Program-made: the position numbers and the translations under genes
Notes under the pieces: model-generated
Databases searched by the model: none
What the model was told of the DNA's origin: nothing
Seen by the model: the letters and a program-made list of their open reading frames with translations, nothing else
From: Emcibacteraceae bacterium
GTDB taxonomy: Bacteria > Pseudomonadota > Alphaproteobacteria > Sphingomonadales > Emcibacteraceae
NCBI GenBank assembly: GCA_028281625.1
Contig: JANQJN010000078.1
Location: 1 to 64,000 of the forward strand
Direction of reading: 5' to 3'
DNA: 64,000 bases
In this document: positions 33,061-42,533 of the stretch, piece after piece
How the letters are laid out: each line of letters begins with the position of its first letter
Position numbering within the stretch: position 1 is the stretch's first letter

Positions 33061-33618
33061 TTAGTTTTCTAAGTCTAAGGTGCTCTTGAGAATGATTTCC
33101 ATGTCCTCAAGAAATGTTTCTCTTGATGTCTCTTCTAATAGAAGGCCTTTTCCAGCAGATATTAGGGCGAAGGCAACTCCAGTAGACTTTTCATTTGAAA
33201 CGTAATTTTTTCTTTCAATAAACTCGGCCAGTCTTGCTCTTAAACGCAATTGCCAGTCTTCCTCGGAATTTTTTGTTGCATGCAACGCGTCGTCCAATAT
33301 CTCTGTACCGTGAGGGTTACTGACGATTTCGATTGCTTCACCAATAAGGATGTCAAAAACATCCAGGAGAACTTGGAAAGGGGGCAATTCATCATTGTTC
33401 AAAGCGGAAAAAATGCGACCATACATGTTTGATAGGTAAGTGTTTATTGTCCACTGATAACATTTTTCCTTGGAACCAAATTTCTTGTAAATTGATTGTC
33501 TTGAAACCCCGGCAGCCCGACCGATATCATCCATAGATGTTTTCTGAAATCCGTATCTCGCGAATGTCGCCAAAACATCTTGAGCGATTTTGTTTTCGTC
33601 TCTTACAATATTAAGCAT
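33061..33618 (-). CDS. TetR/AcrR family transcriptional regulator
   Basis: ATFARYGFQKTSMDDIGRAAGVSRQSIYKKFGSKEKCY. Confidence 0.93.
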   Translation of the reverse strand: MLNIVRDENKIAQDVLATFARYGFQKTSMDDIGRAAGVSRQSIYKKFGSKEKCYQWTINTYLSNMYGRIFSALNNDELPPFQVLLDVFDILIGEAIEIVSNPHGTEILDDALHATKNSEEDWQLRLRARLAEFIERKNYVSNEKSTGVAFALISAGKGLLLEETSRETFLEDMEIILKSTLDLEN

Positions 33619-33636
33619 TATTTGGTCCTTTCAATA

Positions 33637-34848
33637 TTAAGCAAACGGCAGGTCGCGCTGACCGCTTTTGACAGAGTAAAGTATTGCTTCAACCTCTTTG
33701 CGGCGCATCACCTTCGGAACCGCGTAGGAACTCCAGGCTTCACTCGCAGCATCCTTAGCGATTTTCTGGTAGTCCTTTTCTTTAAGTTCATCCAATTTAG
33801 TTGGTATGCCTACTGTGTCAGCGAGAAGATCAACTCTTTGAATAAACTTTTCAGCAAGCAATTCGGTATTTTCTGAGCTATCCCCGCCTAGTAAGACTTC
33901 TAGTTTTGCATAGCGATCAGCACATGCTTTCTTGTTGAAACGTAGCACTCTTGGAAGTATTACGGCATTAGCCAGTCCATGTGGCGTGTTATAATGCGCA
34001 CTGATTTGATGTGATATAGCGTGAACGTAACCAAGGCTGGATTTTGTGAATGCGTATCCTGCTAGAAAAGCAGCTTGAGATACCAATTCACGAGCTCTCA
34101 AATTACCACCATCTTCATATGCAACAGGAAGATATCCAAATAGTAACTTTATCGCCATGGCCGCATCTCGATCAGTATCATCAAAATTGTTTCGTGAAGT
34201 GTACGCTTCGATCGCATGAGTAAGTGCATCCATTCCTACTGCCGCTGTCATCTGCGGCGGCAAGGTTTTTAGAAGCTGTGGATCAAGTGCAGTTGCAATC
34301 GGAATATATTTGGGATCTACAAAGAACTGCTTCTTGTGAGTTTTCGCATCGCCAATAACAGCAGCGTTTGTGACTTCCGAACCGGTACCCGACGTAGTTG
34401 GAACTACATAAAATGGTAGCGGCGCTTTTTTAACTTTCAAAATACCCGCGAGTTTTTTCAGATTAGCATTATTTGTACTAGCCGCAGCAATAACTTTAGC
34501 GACATCGATGACAGAGCCCCCACCAATAGCGAGTACGCTATCACAATTTTTATCTAAACTTAGCTGAAGGCCTTCAGCTACTTCAGCAGTTGTTGGGTTG
34601 GGAATTGAACCATCGAATATGGTCACCTCACAGCCTTGCCCATCCAACTGCGCAAACAAAGCATCAAGCTTATTATTTTCTAATAAGAAGCGATCAGTTA
34701 CCAAAAGAGGACGTTTCTGACCTGCTGCTACCATCAAGTCTGCCAGTTTTTGTGTTGAGCCAGAACCGGACAATACAAGCGGCTTTTGTACAGGATAAAA
34801 AGTTGAAAGCGCTTTAAGCGCATAGGTAACAGGTGTTGCTAACATCAT
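33637..34848 (-). CDS. Iron-containing alcohol dehydrogenase
   Basis: LAIGGGSVIDVAKVIAAAS; VVPTTSGTGSEVTNAAVI; metal-binding H residues in MDALTHAIEAYTS. Confidence 0.94.
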   Translation of the reverse strand: MMLATPVTYALKALSTFYPVQKPLVLSGSGSTQKLADLMVAAGQKRPLLVTDRFLLENNKLDALFAQLDGQGCEVTIFDGSIPNPTTAEVAEGLQLSLDKNCDSVLAIGGGSVIDVAKVIAAASTNNANLKKLAGILKVKKAPLPFYVVPTTSGTGSEVTNAAVIGDAKTHKKQFFVDPKYIPIATALDPQLLKTLPPQMTAAVGMDALTHAIEAYTSRNNFDDTDRDAAMAIKLLFGYLPVAYEDGGNLRARELVSQAAFLAGYAFTKSSLGYVHAISHQISAHYNTPHGLANAVILPRVLRFNKKACADRYAKLEVLLGGDSSENTELLAEKFIQRVDLLADTVGIPTKLDELKEKDYQKIAKDAASEAWSSYAVPKVMRRKEVEAILYSVKSGQRDLPFA

Positions 34849-34948
34849 TTCTCTCCAAAATGTAAATCATAAATTAACAGTTTAATTCATATTTGTAATT
34901 AATATGTTTACATTATTTACAAATATTCCAATAAATGTCAACTAATAA

Positions 34949-34976
34949 GTTTACATTAATATATACAATTGTAAAC
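34949..34976. promoter_or_regulatory. Operator-like inverted repeat upstream of the ADH/TetR/ALDH cluster
   Basis: GTTTACA-(14 nt)-TGTAAAC; further GTTTACA/TTTACAAA motifs just before it. Confidence 0.6.
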
Positions 34977-35162
34977 TTCACTGAGATAGACGTTTAAAAT
35001 CAGTGCCTTGTCGACACAAAGAAATTGTGTTAGTGCGGTAATCAGTGCCGATTTCAGCATGTTAAATTTGCTTAAAAGCAATTTTTCTGTGCGAATTAAC
35101 TTAAAAATTGGAACTGATTCCTTCTAGGTTATCAGCAACGAATAACTGAGCGCCGCATTGAC

Positions 35163-36485
35163 ATGAATTCTACTCAAAATCGCTTACGTCGGGACTTCGA
35201 AACTATTTCGATATTGGTTCGAAGTAAGCTTTGGTTACAAATTTTATTGGCAATGTGCTCTGGGTTGTTTATCGGCATATTGCTCTCGGCTGAAGGGGGC
35301 GCCGCAGTTTCATCTGAAACCAGTTTGATAATAGCGTCGTGGTTAAAACTCCCTGGTACAATTTTTTTGAACCTAATTCAAATGGTTGTTATTCCACTTA
35401 TTATGTCGTCGATAATCACTGGAATTAGTTCAAGCGGCAGTACGGACTATTTGAAAAATGTTGGTTTGCGGATATTTCCTTATTTTCTTTGTACGACAAC
35501 AATAGCGGTCACTATTGGCTTAACAATTGCGATGTTGATTAAGCCGGGCAATTATATTGAGGCAGACATTGTCGAAGTGGGTACCTCGTCTATTGAGGCT
35601 AACGTTAACGCGATGGATCAATCAACGGTGCCGGATCGAATTGCCGCGCTGATCCCAGCGAATTTTGCCGAAGCGAATGTAAATCAAAACATGCTACAGG
35701 TTGTCATTTTTTCCATTATTATTGGAGTGGCGATTATGACACTTTCATCTGAACGAAAACGAACACTTCTGTCGATTGCAGATGCTATTCAAGATGTTGC
35801 ACTAAAGGTTGTTAGTTGGGCGATGTTGCTAGCTCCCTTGGCAGTTTTTGGCTTACTAGCAGACATTACGATAAGGGTTGGGTATGAAGCAATAATTGGT
35901 ATGTCCGTTTATGTAGGCACTGTAATTTTAGGTCTTATGCTTCTGCTAGTGGTTTATTTGTTAATCGTGAAATTAGCTACAAATTCAAGTCTCTCGTTGT
36001 TTGTAAAAAGTGTTCGTGACGTTCAACTGTTAGCGTTCTCTACCTCAAGTTCAGCGGCCGTCATGCCACTTTCAATAAAAACCGCTATAGAAAAATTGGG
36101 AGTGAAACCCGCAATATCAAAATTTATTGTGCCTCTTGGAGCAACCATCAATATGGATGGCACGGCTCTGTATCAAGTGGTTGCTGCTTTGTTTCTTACG
36201 CAAGTCTACGGCGTCGATTTAACATCTGGAGAAATTGTTTTGTTGGTTGTTACGACTGTCGGAGCTTCAATTGGTTCTCCAAGTACACCGGGTGTTGGGA
36301 TTGTGATACTGGCCGCAATATTACAAAACATTGGAATTCCTCCCAGTGGAGTTGCTTTGATCATAGGAGTGGATCGAATTTTGGATATGTGTCGCACAAC
36401 TATCAACGTAACCGGTGATTTAACAGCGTGCGTTGTTATGAACAATTGGCTCGAATCGTCAACTCTTGAGGAAAGTAAAGTTTGA
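35163..36485 (+). CDS. Dicarboxylate/amino acid:cation symporter (DAACS family)
   Basis: MVVIPLIMSSIITGISS; FSTSSSAAVMPLSIKTA; VPLGATINMDGTALYQ. Confidence 0.95.
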   Translation: MNSTQNRLRRDFETISILVRSKLWLQILLAMCSGLFIGILLSAEGGAAVSSETSLIIASWLKLPGTIFLNLIQMVVIPLIMSSIITGISSSGSTDYLKNVGLRIFPYFLCTTTIAVTIGLTIAMLIKPGNYIEADIVEVGTSSIEANVNAMDQSTVPDRIAALIPANFAEANVNQNMLQVVIFSIIIGVAIMTLSSERKRTLLSIADAIQDVALKVVSWAMLLAPLAVFGLLADITIRVGYEAIIGMSVYVGTVILGLMLLLVVYLLIVKLATNSSLSLFVKSVRDVQLLAFSTSSSAAVMPLSIKTAIEKLGVKPAISKFIVPLGATINMDGTALYQVVAALFLTQVYGVDLTSGEIVLLVVTTVGASIGSPSTPGVGIVILAAILQNIGIPPSGVALIIGVDRILDMCRTTINVTGDLTACVVMNNWLESSTLEESKV

Positions 36486-36667
36486 TAGTGCTGAGACCTA
36501 TAACAAAAATGTTGAAATGCACTAGAATCACCTTGCTTAGAAACCAGACCCACTTGCCATTTGATATTTTTGCCAAGGTTGACTAGGTATCTTTTTTTAC
36601 CTAACATTTTGCATAGTCTAATTTGATAACGCAGGCATACGTCCAAATAATTAACCTAGGCTAATAA

Positions 36668-37798
36668 ATGTCAAGATATGATCCGTTAGTATACAAAGCT
36701 TTGTTCGAAGCTGCTGAAGATCCAATGTGGGTGATAGTGGACAATAAGTTTAGTTTCTGTAATACAGCAGCAGCTAAGTACCTTGGATATACCGATGAAA
36801 CTGAACTGGAGGGTGTCCGACCCACTCAGGTCTCACCAGAATTGCAGCCAGATGGTGAGCTATCCACAGTAAAAGCAGAAAGGTATATTGAGGATACATT
36901 AAGCAATGGATTTCACAAATTCGAATGGACGTTAAAACGAAAAGATGGAAGTGAGATTTCTGTTGAAGCCACACTGACCAAAGTTAAATACCATCACTTG
37001 AAATTTATATTTTGTATTTGGCGAGACATTAGCAAAAGAACGCAGTTAATCACTGATCTCATCGAAGAAAAGAACAAAGCGAACAAGGTCATAGAAGCAA
37101 AAAATTCGTTCGTTTCCAACATGAGCCGTGAATTGCGAACCCCGTTAAATGCAATCATAGGATTTTCTGATCTGTTGTTGTCAGGTGTCGCTGGAGAAAT
37201 AGCATCCCGAAAACAAGAAGATTACATTAAAGATATTAAATCAAGCGGAGAACACCTCGCCAGCCTGGTCAAAGAGATATTAGATTTGTCCGCGATGGAA
37301 AAAAACACGTTTGAATTGACTGAAGGTGAGTTTGATTTTGATACATGCATTAACGACGCAATCTTGTTTGTTGAAGAAGACGCTAATTTAAAAGATATTG
37401 CGATAGACTATGCTGATGGATCACCAATTACTTTCTTTGGTGACCAAATGGCTTTTAAAAGGGCTGTGGTAAATCTACTGACCAATGCTATCAAGTTTAC
37501 TAACACAAATGGTAATATTGAACTCAAAAGAACGATTTCAAACAGTGGGCAATTACTATTTGAAATCATAGACTATGGAACAGGCATTAGCGCCGAGGCC
37601 TTAAAGCGCATATTCAAGCCATTTGAACAAGGTATAGGCAATCACGAACTTCAAGAACTAGGTGTCGGGCTTGGGTTAACAATTGTAAAAAGTGTTATAG
37701 AGCTGCATGGTGGCATAATTGAACTCAATAGTGTTCCTAATGTGGAGACACGTGCTCTAATCACAATGCCTGCTAACAGGATTTCCGTTACAGTCTAG
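36668..37798 (+). CDS. PAS domain histidine-kinase-like protein with His to Arg change at the phosphoacceptor site
   Basis: PAS N-terminus; NMSRELRTPLNAIIGF where MSHELRTPLN is expected; intact N, G1, G2 boxes (NLLTNAIKFT, DYGTGIS, GVGLGLTIVKSV). Confidence 0.9.
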   Translation: MSRYDPLVYKALFEAAEDPMWVIVDNKFSFCNTAAAKYLGYTDETELEGVRPTQVSPELQPDGELSTVKAERYIEDTLSNGFHKFEWTLKRKDGSEISVEATLTKVKYHHLKFIFCIWRDISKRTQLITDLIEEKNKANKVIEAKNSFVSNMSRELRTPLNAIIGFSDLLLSGVAGEIASRKQEDYIKDIKSSGEHLASLVKEILDLSAMEKNTFELTEGEFDFDTCINDAILFVEEDANLKDIAIDYADGSPITFFGDQMAFKRAVVNLLTNAIKFTNTNGNIELKRTISNSGQLLFEIIDYGTGISAEALKRIFKPFEQGIGNHELQELGVGLGLTIVKSVIELHGGIIELNSVPNVETRALITMPANRISVTV

Positions 37799-37930
37799 TC
37801 GTTTGTCGTGTAACCGCTGAGCCGTATTTTCTCTATCACAAAATTAATCCATTAGATTATTCTTCGCAATGGCTAGAGATTTTCATGTTTCTTCGTCTAA
37901 TTGATTTTTAAACTAAATTGTCAATAAACA

Positions 37931-38665
37931 TTAATTGCCACCTTGGTTAAAGTGCTTCGCTTCCTCTCTCAGCGGTGGGACTTGAAAAACCATCTCGTCT
38001 TCGCTCGGTAGCTGCCCAGCACAAGCTTTAATGACATCAGTGCTATCTGTCGGTTTTTCCACATCGGCGATAAAAAATCCAAGTGGTCCATACGCATTTA
38101 CATAAGGAAGGCCATGATTGGCATACTGCGTATCACGATCATATCCAATATCTTCGGGCTTTGTATAAGGTGCTGTATACATGACATGAGCTGCTACCCG
38201 ACCATAACGTCCATCAGGGGCTTGCCGATAATTGTAATTGGAGGCCATATAAGAAACTCCGGTTTTGGTTGGCACCTGATAAATGCCTTCCTCAAACCCT
38301 TCCTTGCGTTCTTCAGCTATCTCAGCAAAAGATTTACCTTCCCGAAGTTTCCGCCCTTCATCCAGGTAAACTGGCAGGTGAGATTTTTGTGTTATTTCAT
38401 CCAAACATTGTGGAGAAAGCCCAATACCGGGGCGCCTAGGAACAATACATATGAAATTATTTTTTTTCTCCTTTACGAGTTCAAACTTTTCTGGCCCCAG
38501 AATATAAACACCCGCACCTTCACGAATGTTTTTTGGTCCTCCAGCCAATGCAAGGGCCGTTTCACATTCAGGCGTCAGCGCAATAAGCTCCTCTTGCGCG
38601 GTGGCGGTTTGGTTTGCGCCCAATAAGCCCAGCGCCATAACTGCTTTTAGGGTAATTTTGCTCAT
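37931..38665 (-). CDS. Hypothetical exported protein
   Basis: Signal peptide MSKITLKAVMALGLLGANQTATAQ; no family recognised. Confidence 0.6.
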   Translation of the reverse strand: MSKITLKAVMALGLLGANQTATAQEELIALTPECETALALAGGPKNIREGAGVYILGPEKFELVKEKKNNFICIVPRRPGIGLSPQCLDEITQKSHLPVYLDEGRKLREGKSFAEIAEERKEGFEEGIYQVPTKTGVSYMASNYNYRQAPDGRYGRVAAHVMYTAPYTKPEDIGYDRDTQYANHGLPYVNAYGPLGFFIADVEKPTDSTDVIKACAGQLPSEDEMVFQVPPLREEAKHFNQGGN

Positions 38666-38715
38666 TTTGTAATCTCCATATTTGAGCCTAATTGGCTACT
38701 TGATAAATTAGTTGG

Positions 38716-39309
38716 TTAATTTTTGAGACTTTTAATTGCAGTATCGATGGAACGTTGAACGTTTTCACGATCGATGCCAGATTTATACAAAACGGAAATA
38801 GAAATAAATTGTGCTTCAAGAAATGACGTCAGACTATCGACATCAAATCCGTCAGGCAAAAGTCCGTTTGCTTCCACTCGTTCGAGGTAATGTCTAAAAT
38901 AGTTGAACCGCTCCTGGCTGAATTTTCGAGATAGTTTCTTAAGTTCAGGGGCGCTGTCAGAACTTTCTACAATTGTATTAACCGTCATGCATCCTTCAGG
39001 CGTACTGTTATCATAAGTTCTGTCCGCCACTGTCGTAAGAAAATTTCTGATCCCTTGATCAACCGGAATATCATCGCGCAAAGTTTCTCTAGAGATTGGG
39101 CGACCCACGGTTTCTACATAATGTTCCAAGGCTTTGGCGAAAATTTCCATTTTGTTACCAAACGCATGATACAAGCTGGGTTTGACTAGCCCAGTAGCTT
39201 GCTCGAGATCGCTCAGCGTGGTTCGCTTAAAACCTTTTTGCCAAAACAACATCATAGCGGCATTCAATGCTGTTTCTGGGTCTTCTTTTCTGGGGCGTCC
39301 TCTAGTCAT
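38716..39309 (-). CDS. TetR/AcrR family transcriptional regulator
   Basis: MTRGRPRKEDPETALNAAMMLFWQKGFKRTTLSDLEQATGLVKPSLYHAFGNK. Confidence 0.94.
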   Translation of the reverse strand: MTRGRPRKEDPETALNAAMMLFWQKGFKRTTLSDLEQATGLVKPSLYHAFGNKMEIFAKALEHYVETVGRPISRETLRDDIPVDQGIRNFLTTVADRTYDNSTPEGCMTVNTIVESSDSAPELKKLSRKFSQERFNYFRHYLERVEANGLLPDGFDVDSLTSFLEAQFISISVLYKSGIDRENVQRSIDTAIKSLKN

Positions 39310-39378
39310 GATTTTCCTTCTAATGCAATTCAGTGTAAAAATTCACAGCCTTACATTAATGACGTTTTTGATCGCTTA

Positions 39379-39777
39379 CTATTTGTTTTTATTTAAGAAT
39401 ATAAGCCACGTCTGTGCGACCATGATACAGATGGCGAAGAATGACAAAATCCAAGGATCTATCCACCAGCTTTCAATCCAAAAGCCTCGCTCTTCTCTTT
39501 GAATGGCGACCCAGCCTCGAAAGTGCTGGTTGCCCGCAACTATTAATCCATAGCCAGCCAAGATACATGTGATATATCTAGGGATAAAATGTTTGGTATG
39601 GGGCAGCATCATAAAGATGCCGAGGATTGCAATGACGGTTCTTTGTGCACGACAGAATGGACAAACATAAACCCAGTCCATCCAGTCCATTACCCAGGCG
39701 CCCATGCCTACGATAAAAGCGATCAATCCTAAAATTCTAATATTGTCTAAGTAAAAATCTAATTCGAACAGTTTCAT
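39379..39777 (-). CDS. Small multi-TM protein with a DsbB-like CPFCxxQR motif
   Basis: 132 aa, about 4 hydrophobic segments; WVYVCPFCRAQRTVIAILG. Confidence 0.6.
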   Translation of the reverse strand: MKLFELDFYLDNIRILGLIAFIVGMGAWVMDWMDWVYVCPFCRAQRTVIAILGIFMMLPHTKHFIPRYITCILAGYGLIVAGNQHFRGWVAIQREERGFWIESWWIDPWILSFFAICIMVAQTWLIFLNKNK

Positions 39778-39907
39778 TTAACCTTCCTTTTGTGCATTTG
39801 CTAGCTCCCGCGACAATGACAAAAACCAACAAATAAAGAAGGTTCATTGCGCTTATTAGCTTTTGTTTTTGATAGCGACGTAGAATTTAACAACGTCACC
39901 ATATTTT

Positions 39908-39971
39908 TTTATACTGTTGGGTATAAAATTAAAATGGGATACATGTCAAGAAATTATACTGAATAGTATAA
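39908..39971. promoter_or_regulatory. Two operator-like palindromes upstream of the DsbB-like gene
   Basis: TTTATAC-(6)-GTATAAA (39908-39927) and TTATACT-GAAT-AGTATAA (39954-39971). Confidence 0.7.
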
Positions 39972-40111
39972 AAATCTACTTTATGTCATAGAAATAGCAA
40001 TGAGATTGGATATCTTAGTGTCCGCTGTTTTGAAAATGCGAAAAATTAACGTTGTTGCCTTTCGATAACATTAGATTATCGAAAGTAATTTGCATATAAC
40101 CGCAATTTCCA

Positions 40112-40142
40112 AATGACTGCTATCGATCCAAAGCGGACAGTT
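40112..40142 (+). repeat. Dispersed imperfect palindrome, copy 2
   Basis: AATGACTGCTATCGATCCAAAGCGGACAGTT. Confidence 0.8.
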
Positions 40143-40355
40143 AACAATAGATTCTGAAGGTTATATAAATTATTAGTTGCAATTAAGAATGATTATTAAT
40201 AATAATGTGTCGACATTGATTCATATTAATAAAATTTTAGCCATGCCAGCAATAAAACGAGTGCAGAATCTTTAGTTCGTTCGAACAACACTCATTCAAA
40301 TAGCGAGCAAGCCATAATTAAATCTCCCGAAAATCGGGAATTGAGGAGTTTGCTC

Positions 40356-42491
40356 GTGAAAAATTTACACGGTATATCAAGATTGGCGCTTATGTCTGTG
40401 CTCGCGCTATCTACACCAACTTATGCACAAACCAGTGATGCACAGGAAAATAATGAAGATCAGGATAATACAGATACAATCGTTGTAACAGGACGGTTCC
40501 AGCAATCCTTGATTGACCGCATTCCAATCGCACCGCAAGAGCTTCCTTTTTCATTGGATGTCATTAACCGTGAACTGCTTGACGAACTTAACTATACGCG
40601 TCCGCTCGATGCGCTAACAACGTTGCCAAACGTTACAATCATCACGGATAGGCTTGGAACAGGTACGCCACGTTTCTTTGCCCGTGGTTTTGAAGCACCA
40701 ACATTGGTGGATAACCGCCAGCAAAATTCATTTCGTGGTTCAGGAGCGCGGGACGATTCCTTCGTTGATCGCTATGAAGTCCTTCGAGGCCCGGCGTCAA
40801 TTACTCTTGGTCCAGTGGGCAGCGGTGGTGTTTTTAACACCATTACCAAAAGCCCTGAGAATGAAGATTTTATCGCAGGTAAGCTTCGTTTTGACCATTT
40901 TGGTTCAATGGGCGCAGAATTTGACATAAATGGTGCCGAACTATTTGGCTCTGATGTCATCTCCGCGCGCATGAGCGGTGCTGTGCGCGATTTCAACTAT
41001 GATGCTGAACTGGCGCAACGAAAAAACTATGCCATTCGCCCGGTTGTTGTTTTTGATTTTTCAGAAGATACATCAGCAAAATTCAGTACATCTTATGTTC
41101 GGCAGGATGCCAATCCAAACAGGGGTTTTCCACTAAACGCTGATGGGTCAATCCCGATGGAAATTACAACCAAATCCTTTACCAGTTATGCAAACGGTGA
41201 CGGGCGTACAGAAGACCTTTATGTGGATGCTAATCTGGAACATAATTTCCTTGATAATCTGAAGCTCACATTGCGTGGTAGCCATCAGGATACAGACTTC
41301 AACTATCAAAATACCTCTGGTCTTTATAAATATCGCTTTGGTTTTACCTCAGCGGATGATCGCGACGCCTATGCGTACAGCCAACGTGCAGTTACCAAAA
41401 GCAAAAATACTTTTATTGATGCGCAACTCGCTGTGGATTTTGATTGGGGCGGCCGGGAACAAAATTTTGTAATCGCTGCGTCTTATAATGACGACTCATT
41501 TAACCGTATGTTCTCTGATTACACCTATCAGGCATACAACCTTGCTGATATCGATGTCCCTCGTTTTGGTGATGCAACGGCAACTGATGAAGTATTCCCG
41601 CATACGGAGTCCGAAGGCACATTATACTCTGTACTTGCAGAAGCAGCATTACGACCAGCAGATTGGGTAACCTTTGTTGGTGGAGTACGCTATGACGATG
41701 TCGATCAAACCTTTACCCGCTTTAGAGGTGGTAACGCATTTGAATCCGGCCTAAAAGACGACAGCATCACTTTCCGTGTTGGCTCAAGCGTTGCACTTAA
41801 CGAATCCTTTAATGTCTACGCAAGTTATGCGGAAGCCTTTACCCCACAATCTGGTAACCGGCTGGATGGATCCCCTGTTGAGCCAGAGACAACAGAAGGT
41901 TTTGAGATCGGCATCAAGGGTTCGGCCATCGAAGACCGACTTTCATTTACGGCAGCATATTTCAACACTGACCGTTCCAACGTTGCAGTGAGCTTCTTTA
42001 CACCAGAAGAAGCCGTTTACTATGAAACAATTGGTAAGGCGCGTGCGCAAGGGTTTGAAATTACAACAAACTTTGAGCCGTTTTCTGGCTTTAACATGGG
42101 TGTGAACTATGGTTACACAGACAGCGATGTTATTGAAGCGGGTGACTTTGGCGATGTAACTTCAACAGCATTTCCAAAACACACTGCAAGTGCGCATTTC
42201 TCCTACGAAGTGCAAGATGGTGCTCTCGAAGGCCTCACGCTGGGTGGGAATGTGCGCAATGTCGGCTCACGTGAATCCATTGTTGCGGATGCAATTTTTG
42301 ATGGCTACACGGTAATTGATCTGAATGCATCAATGCCCATTGACGACAACTTTAACATCGCGTTGAACGTCATTAACCTGGGTGATAAGCTGTACCTTGA
42401 AAGTAATGGTGAAATTACCGGACGCGTGACAGGCCTATCAAGACTTGGCGCGCCGCGGACAGTTGTTGCCACTGTTAGCGGAAGGTTTTAA
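40356..42491 (+). CDS. TonB-dependent siderophore receptor
   Basis: Signal peptide, plug domain VLRGPASITLGPVGSGGVFNTITK, C-terminal beta strand ending in F; GTG start after GAGGAG preferred to the TTG at 40341. Confidence 0.94.
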   Translation: MKNLHGISRLALMSVLALSTPTYAQTSDAQENNEDQDNTDTIVVTGRFQQSLIDRIPIAPQELPFSLDVINRELLDELNYTRPLDALTTLPNVTIITDRLGTGTPRFFARGFEAPTLVDNRQQNSFRGSGARDDSFVDRYEVLRGPASITLGPVGSGGVFNTITKSPENEDFIAGKLRFDHFGSMGAEFDINGAELFGSDVISARMSGAVRDFNYDAELAQRKNYAIRPVVVFDFSEDTSAKFSTSYVRQDANPNRGFPLNADGSIPMEITTKSFTSYANGDGRTEDLYVDANLEHNFLDNLKLTLRGSHQDTDFNYQNTSGLYKYRFGFTSADDRDAYAYSQRAVTKSKNTFIDAQLAVDFDWGGREQNFVIAASYNDDSFNRMFSDYTYQAYNLADIDVPRFGDATATDEVFPHTESEGTLYSVLAEAALRPADWVTFVGGVRYDDVDQTFTRFRGGNAFESGLKDDSITFRVGSSVALNESFNVYASYAEAFTPQSGNRLDGSPVEPETTEGFEIGIKGSAIEDRLSFTAAYFNTDRSNVAVSFFTPEEAVYYETIGKARAQGFEITTNFEPFSGFNMGVNYGYTDSDVIEAGDFGDVTSTAFPKHTASAHFSYEVQDGALEGLTLGGNVRNVGSRESIVADAIFDGYTVIDLNASMPIDDNFNIALNVINLGDKLYLESNGEITGRVTGLSRLGAPRTVVATVSGRF

Positions 42492-42533
42492 CTCATCGCG
42501 CCGCAACCAAACCATAACAACCCGAATTCACCA

